Assembly: GCA_016928415.1 (NCBI GenBank)
Contig: JAFGKU010000228.1
Location: forward strand, 1 to 46,214
DNA length: 46,214 nucleotides
Direction of reading: 5' to 3'
Origin: Spirochaetales bacterium
Lineage (GTDB): Bacteria > Spirochaetota > Spirochaetia > SZUA-6 > JAFGRV01
In this document: piece by piece, positions 24,378 to 33,275 of the stretch
Numbering within the stretch: the stretch's first letter is position 1
How the letters are laid out: each line of letters starts with the position of its first letter
Program-made: the position numbers and the translations under genes
Notes under the pieces: generated by a model
What the model saw: only the letters and a program-made list of their open reading frames with translations
Told to the model about the DNA's origin: nothing
The model's database searches: none

Positions 24378-25844
24378 ATGCGAATATTATACATAGACAT
24401 AGATACTTTACGTGCCGATCATCTGGGGTGCTACGGATACCTGAGAAACACATCACCGAATATAGATAAAATAGCTGATCAAGGAGTTGTTTTCGACCAG
24501 TTTTTCACATCGGATGCGCCCTGTCTTCCTTCCCGGGCGGCCATGATGAGCGGCCAGTTCGGAATACACAATGGCGCCGTCAACCATGGGGGTGAACATG
24601 CGGACAACTGGGTGCAGGGAGAATCGCGGAGCTTCCACTCGGACCTTTCACGCCATTCGCTGCCGGCAGTATTGAAGCAACAGGGCCTCTATACATGCTA
24701 TATAGGAGGATTCGGGGAAAGGCATTCTCTCTATTCCTTTTACGCGGGGTTCCGTGAAATACACGATACGGGTAAGGGCGGCATGGAATCGGCCGAAGAT
24801 GTCACACCAACAACCCTCACGTGGCTAAAGGCCAACGCAAAATCCGACAACTGGTATTTACATATAAATTACTGGGACCCGCACACGCCCTACCGCGCTC
24901 CGAAGGAATTCGGGAATCCCTTTGAAAACGATGCCTTACCCGATTTTTTCTCACAGGACCTGATCGACAGGCACCAGAAAACACCCGGACCGCATACAAT
25001 CCAGGATCTTGCCATGTACGACAATGGTACAGACCCCCGGTATCCCCGGCAGCCAGGTGAAGTGAAAAACATGAAGGAAATGAAGGACCTTATAGACGGC
25101 TACGACTGCGGGATCCATTACATGGATGAGCACATCGGTACAATCCTTAAAACCCTCGAGGAGGAGGGCGTACTTGAAGATACCGCGATCATCGTTTCGG
25201 CCGATCACGGTGAAAACTTCGGTGAACTGGGATTATACGCCGAACATGGAACGGCAGATGTGGCCACCTGCCGGATCCCGTTTATTGTTAAATGGCCGGG
25301 CGGTCAAAAAGGCATCCGGAACAAAGAATTCCATTATCATATCGACGTGGCACCCACCTATGCCGAACTTCTTGGCGCTTCTCCCCGTCCTGAATGGGAC
25401 GGCCAAAGCTTCGCTCGAACCGTTACCAAAGGCGAATCCTGCGGGAGGGACACGATAATAATGAGCCAGAACTGTCATGTCTGCCAAAGATCCGTCAGGT
25501 GGGAGAACTGGCTTTACATGCGGACGTACCATGACGGGTTTCACCTTTTTCCGCAGGAAATGCTTTTCGACCTGCGTACCGATCCTTACGAACAGGATAA
25601 TATTGCCGATAAAAACCCGGTATTACTGAGAGAAGGCGCCTACCGCCTCATGCAATGGCATGATGCAATGATGCAGAGCCAGATGTACGGCCGGTACTAT
25701 GATCCCATGTGGAAAATAATCCGGGAAGGAGGCCCTTTCCACGCAAGGGGACATTTAAAAAGCTATATTAATCGGTTGGAGAAAACCGGCCGCTCTGACA
25801 GTGTCGCCGAATTGAAAAAGAGGCATCCTAAAGAATTCAAATGA
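24378..25844 (+). CDS. Sulfatase (alkaline-phosphatase superfamily)
   Basis: A 488-residue sulfatase. The metal-binding DIDTLRADHLGCYGY (residues 7-21) and the C49-L-P-S-R motif, where Cys is oxidised to formylglycine, are present, with later ADHGENFGELG and IDVAPTYAELLGA metal/core segments. No signal peptide is apparent, so it appears cytoplasmic. It hydrolyses a sulfate ester of unknown type and needs a formylglycine-generating enzyme encoded elsewhere. The ATG at 24378 sits behind a long G-run and starts at the first strand; the upstream in-frame ATG adds 14 residues without a family match. Confidence 0.9.
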   Translation: MRILYIDIDTLRADHLGCYGYLRNTSPNIDKIADQGVVFDQFFTSDAPCLPSRAAMMSGQFGIHNGAVNHGGEHADNWVQGESRSFHSDLSRHSLPAVLKQQGLYTCYIGGFGERHSLYSFYAGFREIHDTGKGGMESAEDVTPTTLTWLKANAKSDNWYLHINYWDPHTPYRAPKEFGNPFENDALPDFFSQDLIDRHQKTPGPHTIQDLAMYDNGTDPRYPRQPGEVKNMKEMKDLIDGYDCGIHYMDEHIGTILKTLEEEGVLEDTAIIVSADHGENFGELGLYAEHGTADVATCRIPFIVKWPGGQKGIRNKEFHYHIDVAPTYAELLGASPRPEWDGQSFARTVTKGESCGRDTIIMSQNCHVCQRSVRWENWLYMRTYHDGFHLFPQEMLFDLRTDPYEQDNIADKNPVLLREGAYRLMQWHDAMMQSQMYGRYYDPMWKIIREGGPFHARGHLKSYINRLEKTGRSDSVAELKKRHPKEFK

Positions 25845-25879
25845 AATAAAAAGCACCCTATGAGGATTTTTCTGCCTTT

Positions 25880-26644
25880 TCATGGTTTCACGGCACACGT
25901 AGCGATGTAGCAGGGCATGTATTCTCCCAGGGGAGTAGGCTGTGTGTCTTCATACATGGCCTGCAATAAAAATCCCGCTACCAACTGCCCTCCGATCTGC
26001 TCTTCAAGTGAATGACTGAATTCTACGGGCATTTCATCTCCATACTCGTATTTTAAATCTTCAGGAGACAAAGTACGGGAATCAAAAGGCAATTTATGGC
26101 GTACTTTAAAAATGCCCTCATCCGCTTTCCGCCAGTCAAACATGTACATAAAGGGATTAGTGAAACCCGAAAGAAGAAATCCCTTCCGTTTCAGTACGCG
26201 ATACGATTCTTTCCATACAGGCCGCACCTCAGGGATAAAACAATTCGATACGGGATGGAAGACCAAATCAAAGGATTCATCGGTGAACACGGAAAGATCA
26301 CGCATGTCACCCTCCACTGTTCGGATATTCAATCCTTCACGTTCAGCAACCTTACGGTCTTGTTCCAGCTGGCGGGGAGAATTATCCAGGATCGTCACTT
26401 CCGCTCCCAGGGCGGCAAAAACAGGCCCCTGCTGCCCACCGCCGCAGGCCAGGCATAACATTTTTAATCCCTTAAACGAATCGGGAAACCAGTCGCGCGG
26501 AACAGGCTTTTGTTCTGTCAAAAGCACATTGAAATTTCCCTTACGGGCCTCGGCTATTACCTCGGCTGATACCGGGATTGTCCAGGGATTCCCGGATTCA
26601 ACCTGCTTGTTCCATTTCTCCTTATTGTATTTAAGTACATCCAT
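25880..26644 (-). CDS. Class I SAM-dependent methyltransferase
   Basis: A 254-residue methyltransferase with AdoMet motif I LCLACGGGQQGP (about residues 64-75), motif II TILDNS and a VEGDMRDL motif-III-type segment. Substrate unknown. It is the last gene of the efflux operon, 24 bases after the adaptor gene, so it may modify the exported compound or confer immunity; that link is inference from position. ATG 26644 with AAGGAA upstream is preferred to an in-frame TTG at 26668. Confidence 0.85.
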   Translation of the reverse strand: MDVLKYNKEKWNKQVESGNPWTIPVSAEVIAEARKGNFNVLLTEQKPVPRDWFPDSFKGLKMLCLACGGGQQGPVFAALGAEVTILDNSPRQLEQDRKVAEREGLNIRTVEGDMRDLSVFTDESFDLVFHPVSNCFIPEVRPVWKESYRVLKRKGFLLSGFTNPFMYMFDWRKADEGIFKVRHKLPFDSRTLSPEDLKYEYGDEMPVEFSHSLEEQIGGQLVAGFLLQAMYEDTQPTPLGEYMPCYIATCAVKP

Positions 26645-26668
26645 ATTCAAGGTTCCTTTTCTCCACAA

Positions 26669-27589
26669 TCACGTTTTTACTTTAACTTCAACAGACATCC
26701 CCGGTAACAGCCTGAGTGAATCGGGAAGGTCTATAAACACGATTTTAACAGGAATTCGCTGGGTTGTCTTGGTAAACTCACCGATTGAAAAAGGCGGCGG
26801 TACTATGCCGGCGCTGATTCTCTCCACACGGCCTTCCAACACCAACCCCGGGTAGGCATCTACAGTTATTTCAACGGCTGCATCCGGTTTGATTCTGTTG
26901 ATCTTTGTTTCCTCGAAATTGGCGTTAATCCAGACGACATCGAGGTTGTTTATCGTCAGGATGGTCAGCCCGGGCTGGGCAATGTCGCCGGGATGCAGGT
27001 TGACCTTGGCAACCGTACCCGGAATCGGAGAGAGCACCTGCGTGTTGAGGAGCTGGGTTTGTACGACGCCCAGCTGGGCCCTGGCGGCTTCCACCTGGGC
27101 CTGGGCGATGGCATGCTGTGCATTGGCCGTATCCAGGGCGGTCTGTGCATGGTCAAACTGCTCCTTTGTCGCGGCATTGGAACCATACAAGGTCTTCACC
27201 CGTTTATAGTCACGCTCCGCCCTCTCCAGGTTAATCCCGGATAAGGACAGGTTTTGACGGGCTGAATTGAGTGCCGCGGCAACCTGTTTCTCCTGTGCCT
27301 TTAAATCGGCATCGTCTAAAATCACCAGGATCTGTCCTTCGTTCACCTTGTCACCTTCGGCCGTATTTATGGTTTTTATGCGTCCCAGCATCCGGGCGCT
27401 GATATTCGTATGCTCTCCGTCAATGGAAGCATTGTCCGTGCTGACGTAGTTAAGTGAATCCATAAGCCATACAATACCGATTATACCTCCGGCAAGAACC
27501 AAAAGAATGATTATAATCGCTCCCAGACGAATCGGTTTCTTTCTTTTCTCTTCCGTCCCATCCTTGTCCATGGTTTTTTCCTTTTCCAT
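26669..27589 (-). CDS. HlyD/EmrA-family periplasmic adaptor
   Basis: A 306-residue membrane fusion protein. A charged N-terminus precedes one inner-membrane helix (AIIIILLVLAGGIIGIVWLM, about residues 24-43). Lipoyl half-motifs flank a coiled-coil hairpin (LDDADLKAQEKQVAAALNSARQNL to AQAQVEAARAQLGVVQ), ending with the barrel segment GDIAQPGLTILTINNLDVVWINANFEETKI. This is the EmrA type. It should bridge the ABC pump and the TolC protein in the periplasm. The 351-residue extension overlaps the upstream ABC gene; ATG 27589 with AAAGGGA is preferred. Confidence 0.87.
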   Translation of the reverse strand: MEKEKTMDKDGTEEKRKKPIRLGAIIIILLVLAGGIIGIVWLMDSLNYVSTDNASIDGEHTNISARMLGRIKTINTAEGDKVNEGQILVILDDADLKAQEKQVAAALNSARQNLSLSGINLERAERDYKRVKTLYGSNAATKEQFDHAQTALDTANAQHAIAQAQVEAARAQLGVVQTQLLNTQVLSPIPGTVAKVNLHPGDIAQPGLTILTINNLDVVWINANFEETKINRIKPDAAVEITVDAYPGLVLEGRVERISAGIVPPPFSIGEFTKTTQRIPVKIVFIDLPDSLRLLPGMSVEVKVKT

Positions 27590-27605
27590 ACTTTTGTCCC
27601 TTTCC

Positions 27606-29528
27606 TTATTTTGCCGTTTCATCAACATAAGCGCCCCTGAATTGGCTGTTATACAGATCGGCGTAAAAGCCGTTTTTCGCCATAAGCTGTTTATGGTTAC
27701 CCATCTCAATAATGGTACCGTCATTCATTACGAGTATCGTTTCAGCATCGCGGATCGTCGAAAGCCTGTGGGCAATCACAAAACTCGTTCTGCCCTTCAT
27801 GAGCTCGTTCATCGCCTTCTGGATGTATACCTCCGTTCTCGTATCCACGCTGCTCGTGGCTTCATCGAGGATGAGGATGTAGGGATCGGCCAGAATGGCC
27901 CTGGCGATGGTGAGCAGTTGTTTCTCTCCCTGTGATATGTTCGATGCGTCTTCCTTGAGCACCGAATCGTATCCGTCCGGCAGGGCCCGGATGAAGTGGT
28001 CGGCATGGGCTGTTTCCGCAGCCCTGTAAACCTCTTCATCGCTGGCGCCTTCCCGTCCATAGGCTATGTTATCCTTTATTGAACCATTGAAAAGCCACGT
28101 GTCCTGGAGAACCATCCCGAACATCGTCCGCAGCGAGCCTCGCTTGAAATCCCTGATATCGATGCCGTCCACCGTTATCTTGCCCCCGCTTATTTCGTAG
28201 AAACGCATAAGCAGGTTCACCAGGGTCGTCTTTCCGGCACCTGTGGGACCGACAATCGCGATCGTTTTACCCGGCTTGACGAATATGTTCATGTTCTCCA
28301 TGAGAATCGCATCTTCCTTGTAGCCGAAACGTACACCGTCAAAAACAACCTCTCCCTTCGGTTCGGCCAGCACGGCCGGCTCTGCCTTGTCCGGTAGTTC
28401 CTCCACCTCATCCAGCACCTCGAAAACACGTTCAGCCGAGGCGATCGTGGATTGCAGGATGTTGGCTATATTTGCCGTTTGAGCGATCGGCTGAGTAAAC
28501 TGACGGGAATACTGGATGAACGCCTGGATATCCCCCAGGTCAAGCGCCTTTTTGGCCGCCATGATGCCGCCCACGACACAGATAAGCACGTATCCTATGT
28601 TGTTGATAAAATTCATTACGGGCATGATGATGCCGGATACAAACTGGGCCCTCCAGCTGGCCGAATAAAGGCGGGTATTAATTTGCTTGAACTCCCGGAC
28701 TGAATCGCCCTCGTGGCCGAACGCCTTGACAATCTGGTGGCCGGCGAACATTTCCTCGACGTGGCCGTTCAGGTTGCCGAGTTCCTTCTGCTGGGCGGCG
28801 AAATTCTTCTGGGAGACTTTCGCGATATTGGTTGTTCCGACAAAGGAAAGCGGCAGCGTAACCAGGGTGATCAGGGTAAGCCACGGGCTGATGGAAAGCA
28901 TCATGATCAGGATGCCTAAAATCGTGCAGACCGACGTGATGAGCTGCGTCAGGCTCTGCTGGAGGGTGGTGCTGATATTGTCGATATCATTGGTGACCCG
29001 GCTCATTATTTCGCCGTGCGTTTTTGAATCGAAATATTTGAGCGGCAGCCGTGAAAGCTTTTCGTTAAGGTCGCGGCGCATATTATAAACCGTCTTCTGG
29101 GAAACCCCGGCCATCTGGTATTGCTGGATGTAGCCGAACAGCGCACTGACCAGGTAAAGCCCGATCAGGATGAGGATAATGGTACCTATGTAGACAAAAT
29201 CGATGGACGGTACGGATTTATGCAATACCACCGCCATGTACTTGGAAATGAGTCCGTCGAACAGCTTCGTGGTAGCCTTGCCCAGGATCTTGGGGCCGAG
29301 AATCATGAACAGGGTGCTTAAAACGGCAAAAATCAATACAATACCGAGTTGCACTGCATGGGGCCGCAGATAGACTACGAGCCTTTTCAATGTCTTCTTG
29401 AAGTCTTTAGGCTTTTCGGCAGGCCCCCGCGGACCGAACATTCCACCGCCGAACCTGCCGCGTCCTCTTCCGCCTCCAAAAGCAGGTGAGGACCCGGAGG
29501 ATTGCCGTGTGTAACCATGGTCGCTCAT
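27606..29528 (-). CDS. ABC exporter half-transporter, catalytic partner
   Basis: A 640-residue type I ABC exporter. A Gly/Arg-rich tail (residues about 11-35) precedes a six-helix membrane domain and a nucleotide-binding domain with Walker A GPTGAGKTT, a signature reading NISQGEKQLL and Walker B ILILDEATS, whose Glu is the usual catalytic base. It pairs with the preceding gene, which has a degenerate Walker B, as in LmrCD-type heterodimers. Its ATG overlaps the stop of that gene (ATGA); the upstream in-frame ATG at 29582 adds 18 residues from within the neighbour. Confidence 0.9.
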   Translation of the reverse strand: MSDHGYTRQSSGSSPAFGGGRGRGRFGGGMFGPRGPAEKPKDFKKTLKRLVVYLRPHAVQLGIVLIFAVLSTLFMILGPKILGKATTKLFDGLISKYMAVVLHKSVPSIDFVYIGTIILILIGLYLVSALFGYIQQYQMAGVSQKTVYNMRRDLNEKLSRLPLKYFDSKTHGEIMSRVTNDIDNISTTLQQSLTQLITSVCTILGILIMMLSISPWLTLITLVTLPLSFVGTTNIAKVSQKNFAAQQKELGNLNGHVEEMFAGHQIVKAFGHEGDSVREFKQINTRLYSASWRAQFVSGIIMPVMNFINNIGYVLICVVGGIMAAKKALDLGDIQAFIQYSRQFTQPIAQTANIANILQSTIASAERVFEVLDEVEELPDKAEPAVLAEPKGEVVFDGVRFGYKEDAILMENMNIFVKPGKTIAIVGPTGAGKTTLVNLLMRFYEISGGKITVDGIDIRDFKRGSLRTMFGMVLQDTWLFNGSIKDNIAYGREGASDEEVYRAAETAHADHFIRALPDGYDSVLKEDASNISQGEKQLLTIARAILADPYILILDEATSSVDTRTEVYIQKAMNELMKGRTSFVIAHRLSTIRDAETILVMNDGTIIEMGNHKQLMAKNGFYADLYNSQFRGAYVDETAK

Positions 29529-31255
29529 GCTATCTCCTCTTCCGAAAGCTGGGATGCCACAATTTCCCTGTAGACCCTGCAATCCCTGTACAGTTCCTTA
29601 TGGGTACCCATGCCGGCAATCCTGCCTTCTTCCAGTACGATGATCCTGTCCGCATCCATGATGCTGGCAACCCTCTGCCCGATAATGATGACGGTGGAGT
29701 CAGCCATCTCTTTTTTTAATGCGGCCCTCAGACGCGCATCCGTTTTAAAGTCGAGTGCTGAAAAGCTGTCGTCGAAAACATATACTTCAGGTCTGCGGAC
29801 CAGGGCACGCGCAATGGAAAGCCGCTGCTTTTGCCCTCCCGAAACGTTCGTGCCCCCCTGGGCGATTTCCGAATCAAACCCGTCCTTCATCACGGAAATG
29901 AATTCCGTGGCCTGGGCAATTTCGGCCGCATGCCTGATTTCTTCATCGGTGGCATCCATTTTGCCGTAGCGGATATTTTCAGCTATGGTACCGCTGAAAA
30001 GCACGGCCTTCTGAGGTACAAAACCGATCCTGGCCCTCAAATCCTCCTGGGCCTGGCTGCGGACATCAACACCATCCACCAGCACCTGTCCGCTGTCCAC
30101 ATCATAAAACCGGGGGATGAGATTCACCAGGGTGGTCTTCCCGGAACCCGTTGATCCGATCAAGGCGGTCACTTCGCCCGGACACGCCTTGAATGATATA
30201 TTTCTCAAGGCCGGCTCTTCGGCTCCATGGTAACGGTACGTGACATCCCTGAACTCGACATATCCCCTCATTTCTGAAGAAGGCCGAACTTCTTCCTCGG
30301 GATCAAGGATTTCCGGCCTGGTTGCCAGGACCTCATTGATCCTTTCAGCCGAAGCCTGCGCCCTGGGTACCATGATGAACATCATGGCGGCCATCAGGAG
30401 TGAAAAAAGTATCTGCATGGCGTATTGGAGAAAAGCCATCATGTTCCCGATATTCGATACACCGGAATCAACCCGGATACTGCCGAACCAGATAATCGCA
30501 ATCGTCGTAAAATTCATAATGAGCATCATTAGCGGCATCAGGAGTGCCATCAGCCTGTTGACTTCTATGGATGTTTTCGTCAGGTCAAGATTGGCATCGT
30601 CGAAACGCTTCTTTTCATCATCTTCCCGGTTGAAGGCGCGGATTACCCGGATGCCGCTCAACCCTTCGCGCAGAACGAGATTTATCCTGTCGATTTTCTT
30701 CTGTATCGACTGAAACAGCGGGAATCCCTTTGAAGCCACCAGGGCAATGATCACGGCCAATATCGGGATTACCACTATTATTACCCATGAAAGCCCCTTG
30801 TCCTTGGACACGGCCATAATAATCCCACCTATACACATGATGGGGGCGGTTATCATCATCCGCAGCATGATCATGACAACCATCTGGATCTGGGTAACAT
30901 CGTTCGTATTCCGCGTAATGAGGGACGGAGCTCCCAATTTGTCGAATTCGGACAACGAAAAACCGGAAATGTGGTTAAAAAGCCGGTTGCGCAGTATTTC
31001 ACCCAGCCCCATGGCGGCGTGGGCCGACAAGTAACCGGCCAGGACGGCGCAGACGGTTCCTCCCAATGCCACTAAAAGCATGAGTTCCCCCGTCCTGATA
31101 ATGTAGTCGATGTCGCCATTGGTGATGCCGTGATTGACGATATCCGACATGAGATTGGGCAGGTACAATTGCGCCATGGACTGGAAAAAAACCAGGATGA
31201 ACACGGCTGTTACAGGTATCCAATAAGGTTTCAGGTATTTTAAAAGCTTTAACAT
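29525..31255 (-). CDS. ABC exporter half-transporter, degenerate partner
   Basis: A 576-residue half-transporter with six membrane helices and a nucleotide-binding domain (Walker A GSTGSGKTT, signature NVSGGQKQRLSIARAL). After Walker B the catalytic Glu is replaced by Asp (VYVFDDSFSALD), the usual sign of the subunit that forms the degenerate site in heterodimeric multidrug exporters. Start ATG 31255 has AAAGGG upstream; the longer frame to 31543 runs backwards through the tolC-type gene and is rejected. 16 bases separate it from that gene. Confidence 0.9.
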   Translation of the reverse strand: MLKLLKYLKPYWIPVTAVFILVFFQSMAQLYLPNLMSDIVNHGITNGDIDYIIRTGELMLLVALGGTVCAVLAGYLSAHAAMGLGEILRNRLFNHISGFSLSEFDKLGAPSLITRNTNDVTQIQMVVMIMLRMMITAPIMCIGGIIMAVSKDKGLSWVIIVVIPILAVIIALVASKGFPLFQSIQKKIDRINLVLREGLSGIRVIRAFNREDDEKKRFDDANLDLTKTSIEVNRLMALLMPLMMLIMNFTTIAIIWFGSIRVDSGVSNIGNMMAFLQYAMQILFSLLMAAMMFIMVPRAQASAERINEVLATRPEILDPEEEVRPSSEMRGYVEFRDVTYRYHGAEEPALRNISFKACPGEVTALIGSTGSGKTTLVNLIPRFYDVDSGQVLVDGVDVRSQAQEDLRARIGFVPQKAVLFSGTIAENIRYGKMDATDEEIRHAAEIAQATEFISVMKDGFDSEIAQGGTNVSGGQKQRLSIARALVRRPEVYVFDDSFSALDFKTDARLRAALKKEMADSTVIIIGQRVASIMDADRIIVLEEGRIAGMGTHKELYRDCRVYREIVASQLSEEEIA

Positions 31256-31271
31256 CCGGCCGCCCTTTCCC

Positions 31272-32648
31272 CTATCTGATATCTTCCAGGGCAACGGCCC
31301 GTGCCAGGTCCGCCGCCGCGATTTGAAGGTCGATCTGCTTGTTGGTAACGGTAAAATTGGCCCGAAGAAGACCCAGTTGGGCATTGAGTAAATCCGCGGA
31401 GCTGGCCATCCCGACGTCCACCTTCTGCTGAACCACACGCAGTGTTTCACTGGATTGGGGGACCATTTCCTTTGTGAGGGCAAAGTCCCGTTGAGCCCGG
31501 GCAAGATTAAGAAGGCAGGTCCGCACATCCAGAATAACCGCATTCTGCTGCTTTTCTTTATCGGCCATGCTTTTATTTACGCCATGGTCCTGGGCTTCCG
31601 ATTCCTTCAGGTTGGCCGGCAGCCCTCCAAAATCATAGCTTACCTGGACCCCCACGGCCCAGGTAGCCGTAAACTCGGAAGGGTCGGATGGAACCAGTAC
31701 CCGTTGATTCGGGTTGGCATAGGTGAAATTACCTGTCAGGGCTTCGGTGGGATACAGCACGGCTTCCGCCAGTTTTTGTGAATGTTCCGCTAATTTCAAG
31801 GCCACGGCGGACAGGCGTGTTTCCGGCCGTTTCATGAGAGCATCGGTAATCAATCCCGTTTCATCGGGATTATCGCCGAACTCATGGATCAAGTCGTTAT
31901 CAGGGGTGGTTGAAAGGGTGTATGGCAGGACGGCTCCGATAGCCTGGCCGGCAAGCTTCAACTCCGGTCCGTTTTGACCGATAAGTGACAAAAGCACAAG
32001 GAAGGCCCTGCGCCGTATTGAACGGGCATCACCAAGATCCAGGTCAGCCTGTTTATACCGCAAATCGGCTGTCAGTTTTTCACTCACCGTGGCCGTACCC
32101 TGGTCTGCATATTTTGCTGCCAGATCCCGGTTCACGGCCGATAATTCGAGGTTTTTCTCAAGCATCTGCACATTGTATGACGCACGTACGGCTTCCCAAT
32201 ACGCACGGCGTACCTCGAAGCGGAGGGCCCGTTTCATCGATTCAAGGGTAAGTTGTTTGGTTTCGAGCTGGAGGTCGGCAAGTGCCGCCGCTTCCCTGAT
32301 GCGGAACCCGGCAAAAACCGGATACTGCAGGTTGGCGGTGAAAGAAAATATATCCGTCGGCAAATTATAACCGGGAGGAACCGACGATGCCGGGAGGTCA
32401 CTCAATTTCTGGTAACCTGCTGCGACAGACAGCGAGGGAAACATCTTCCAACCGGCTTCTTCCGCCTTGGCAGCATAAAAAAGCTGCTCCCAATGAGCGC
32501 TCTCCACGGAAGGATTATTTTTAAGCGACAGGGACACGGCTTCTTCTATAGTAATCGTCTCTGATTGTGAATACACAGCGGGAATAAACCCGAACCCGAA
32601 CAGAATGAGTATCGTGCATATAATAACGATGTTGGACCGTTTATTCAT
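31272..32648 (-). CDS. TolC-family outer-membrane efflux protein
   Basis: A 458-residue protein with a signal peptide (residues about 8-28, ending AVYSQS) and two long helical hairpin repeats with the family pattern ITIEEAVSLSLKNNPSVESA, RFEVRRAYWEAVRASYNVQML, VSYDFGGLPANLKESEAQ and VGMASSADLLNAQLGLLRANFTVTN. It forms the trimeric outer-membrane exit duct for the ABC/adaptor system encoded downstream. No lipobox is seen. 51 bases follow marR, with no strong terminator between. Confidence 0.9.
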   Translation of the reverse strand: MNKRSNIVIICTILILFGFGFIPAVYSQSETITIEEAVSLSLKNNPSVESAHWEQLFYAAKAEEAGWKMFPSLSVAAGYQKLSDLPASSVPPGYNLPTDIFSFTANLQYPVFAGFRIREAAALADLQLETKQLTLESMKRALRFEVRRAYWEAVRASYNVQMLEKNLELSAVNRDLAAKYADQGTATVSEKLTADLRYKQADLDLGDARSIRRRAFLVLLSLIGQNGPELKLAGQAIGAVLPYTLSTTPDNDLIHEFGDNPDETGLITDALMKRPETRLSAVALKLAEHSQKLAEAVLYPTEALTGNFTYANPNQRVLVPSDPSEFTATWAVGVQVSYDFGGLPANLKESEAQDHGVNKSMADKEKQQNAVILDVRTCLLNLARAQRDFALTKEMVPQSSETLRVVQQKVDVGMASSADLLNAQLGLLRANFTVTNKQIDLQIAAADLARAVALEDIR

Positions 32649-32699
32649 ATTTTCTCCTTATTTATTAAAGCCGGGTAACATCCGGTAAAAGGCCGTATA

Positions 32700-33143
32700 T
32701 CATGATGCATTGTTGCCGATTTTTTTGTCCAAATTATCCACCATAAGCTGCAGGTCTTCCACGAGCCTGTCTTTCCTGTCGGAGGGTATGGAACGAAAGG
32801 TCTGCTTCAGAATTTCACCAATTGCCTTCTTTTTCTCTTCAACAAGAAGCATCACTTTGGGCGTCACTTCCATGAGAACACTTCTTCGATCATCCTTGGC
32901 ATGTTCCCGCTTAATGTATCCTCCCGCTTCCAGCCTGTCGGCAATGCCTGTCAGCGTACTCGTGGGTACGCCGATAAGGGAAGCAAGCTCCGTTGCGCGG
33001 CAAGGCTGGTGTTTGGCCAGTTTGCGAAGCAGGAAAATATCCGTAATGGACATCTGGGACTCCTTGATTACGGGGCCCACAAGTTTCCATAAGCGTTTGT
33101 GCAGGCCCATAAACAGTTCCATTAACTTGATTTCTTGTTCCAT
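32700..33143 (-). CDS. MarR-family transcriptional regulator
   Basis: A 147-residue winged-helix regulator. The DNA-reading part is seen in CRATELASLIGVPTSTLTGIADRLEAGGYIKREHAKDDRRSVLMEVT, with the DDRRS wing signature (residues about 48-95), and the ends are helical for dimerisation. As first gene of the efflux operon it most likely represses it and is released by a transported or toxic ligand. A palindrome lies just upstream of its start. Confidence 0.92.
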   Translation of the reverse strand: MEQEIKLMELFMGLHKRLWKLVGPVIKESQMSITDIFLLRKLAKHQPCRATELASLIGVPTSTLTGIADRLEAGGYIKREHAKDDRRSVLMEVTPKVMLLVEEKKKAIGEILKQTFRSIPSDRKDRLVEDLQLMVDNLDKKIGNNAS

Positions 33144-33156
33144 TTTTATCTCGTCC

Positions 33157-33169
33157 TCGAATATTTCGA
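33157..33169. promoter_or_regulatory. Candidate MarR operator
   Basis: TCGAATATTTCGA, a palindrome of 5-bp arms (TCGAA/TTCGA) around TAT, lies between the predicted promoter and the marR ATG, about +10 to +22 of the transcript. The position suits autorepression of the efflux operon. Confidence 0.5.
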
Positions 33170-33184
33170 TCTCGTAATAAATAG

Positions 33185-33213
33185 AAAATATATAAAGACA
33201 AGGTATGGGTCAA
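33185..33213 (-). promoter_or_regulatory. Predicted promoter of the marR-efflux operon
   Basis: On the minus strand TTGACC (33208-33213), a 17-base spacer and TATTTT (33185-33190) precede marR. Transcription would start near 33178, directly beside the TCGAATATTTCGA palindrome. Confidence 0.55.
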
Positions 33214-33275
33214 GAGAAAAAAACAAAATATATACCGAATTTTACCTGAAATATGATTGAAAAAAATGGCTGCCA

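Noticed and set aside
27590..27724. N-terminal extension of the HlyD-type adaptor
   Set aside because: It overlaps the ABC gene in another frame and has no family match; ATG 27589 has AAAGGGA.
31256..31543. 96-codon extension of the first ABC gene
   Set aside because: It reads out of frame through the tolC-type gene; the real start at 31255 has an SD site and a standard N-terminus.
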